From Arthrobacter sp. SLBN-112 (GTDB taxonomy: Bacteria; Actinomycetota; Actinomycetes; Actinomycetales; Micrococcaceae), in assembly GCF_030944625.1 (NCBI RefSeq), contig NZ_JAUSXY010000001.1:1488001-1552000 (forward strand): DNA of 64,000 nucleotides, in the 5' to 3' direction. Each line of letters begins with the position of its first letter. Position 1 is the stretch's first letter. Below are positions 63,992 through 64,000 of the stretch, piece by piece. The notes under the pieces are model-generated. The model did not search any database and was not told the origin of the DNA. It was given only the letters and a program-made list of their open reading frames with translations. The position numbers and the translations under genes are program-made.

Positions 63992-64000
63992 ATCCGCTGC

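Overview
The window is high-GC DNA with dense gene packing, many GTG/TTG starts and typical actinobacterial gene neighbourhoods. Examples are fused PurD/PurC chemistry next to an XRE-TPR regulator, DUF222/HNH endonuclease, DUF6986, homodimeric AceE, a 302-residue uricase ending SNIAGFC-like, and a CDF/ArsR pair. The protein sequences look most like Arthrobacter/Pseudarthrobacter (Micrococcaceae). It is a chromosomal segment; I see no phage, IS element, CRISPR array or replication origin.

Layout. 0-10.5 kb: end of a GntR regulator, an MHS-type transporter diverging from a DUF2848 gene over two palindromic operators, small membrane proteins, L-2-hydroxyglutarate oxidase, a luciferase-like monooxygenase, a ferredoxin-reductase/desaturase operon, and a zinc-type CDF exporter with its ArsR regulator. 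10.6-25.7 kb: hydrolase, orphan receiver, GAF-ANTAR protein, second adenylate kinase, secreted subtilase, PAP2 phosphatase, an HspR-like/Hsp20 pair, GH1 and GH15 enzymes, and stress-type small genes. 25.8-47.9 kb: a purine/glyoxylate block. Guanine deaminase, purine permease, XdhC and a two-gene xanthine dehydrogenase form one operon. Uricase and a second permease form another. Malic enzyme, malate synthase, DUF6986 and ureidoglycine aminohydrolase (AllE) form a third. An IclR regulator sits at its head. Together they can take guanine to xanthine, urate and, with steps encoded elsewhere, glyoxylate, which malate synthase and malic enzyme bring to pyruvate. 48-59.8 kb: aldo/keto reductase, glycosylase, broken DUF222 and MobA-like genes, aceE, SDR, asparaginase and a membrane sulfite-oxidase-like enzyme. 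59.8-64 kb: purD, purC, an XRE-TPR regulator, a secreted repeat peptide and tRNA-Pro.

Two results stand out. First, at 62.1-63.8 kb a 421-residue HTH-TPR regulator diverges from a 76-residue exported precursor. That precursor carries the octapeptide VGNWPDPA twice, the second copy being the exact C-terminus. This is the architecture of RRNPP (Rap/Rgg/NprR/PlcR/PrgX) peptide-pheromone quorum sensing, placed in an actinobacterium. Second, a conserved 38-bp composite operator (two 17-bp boxes whose centres are 21 bp apart) occurs before malic enzyme/iclR, the uricase/61-residue-protein promoter, guanine deaminase and aceE. It always has the same polarity, which suggests a purine-glyoxylate-pyruvate regulon probably read by the IclR protein.

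Four genes (App1-like, HAD, DUF222, MobA-like) are each broken by a single-base indel in a short G/C run; these could be real pseudogenes or sequencing errors.
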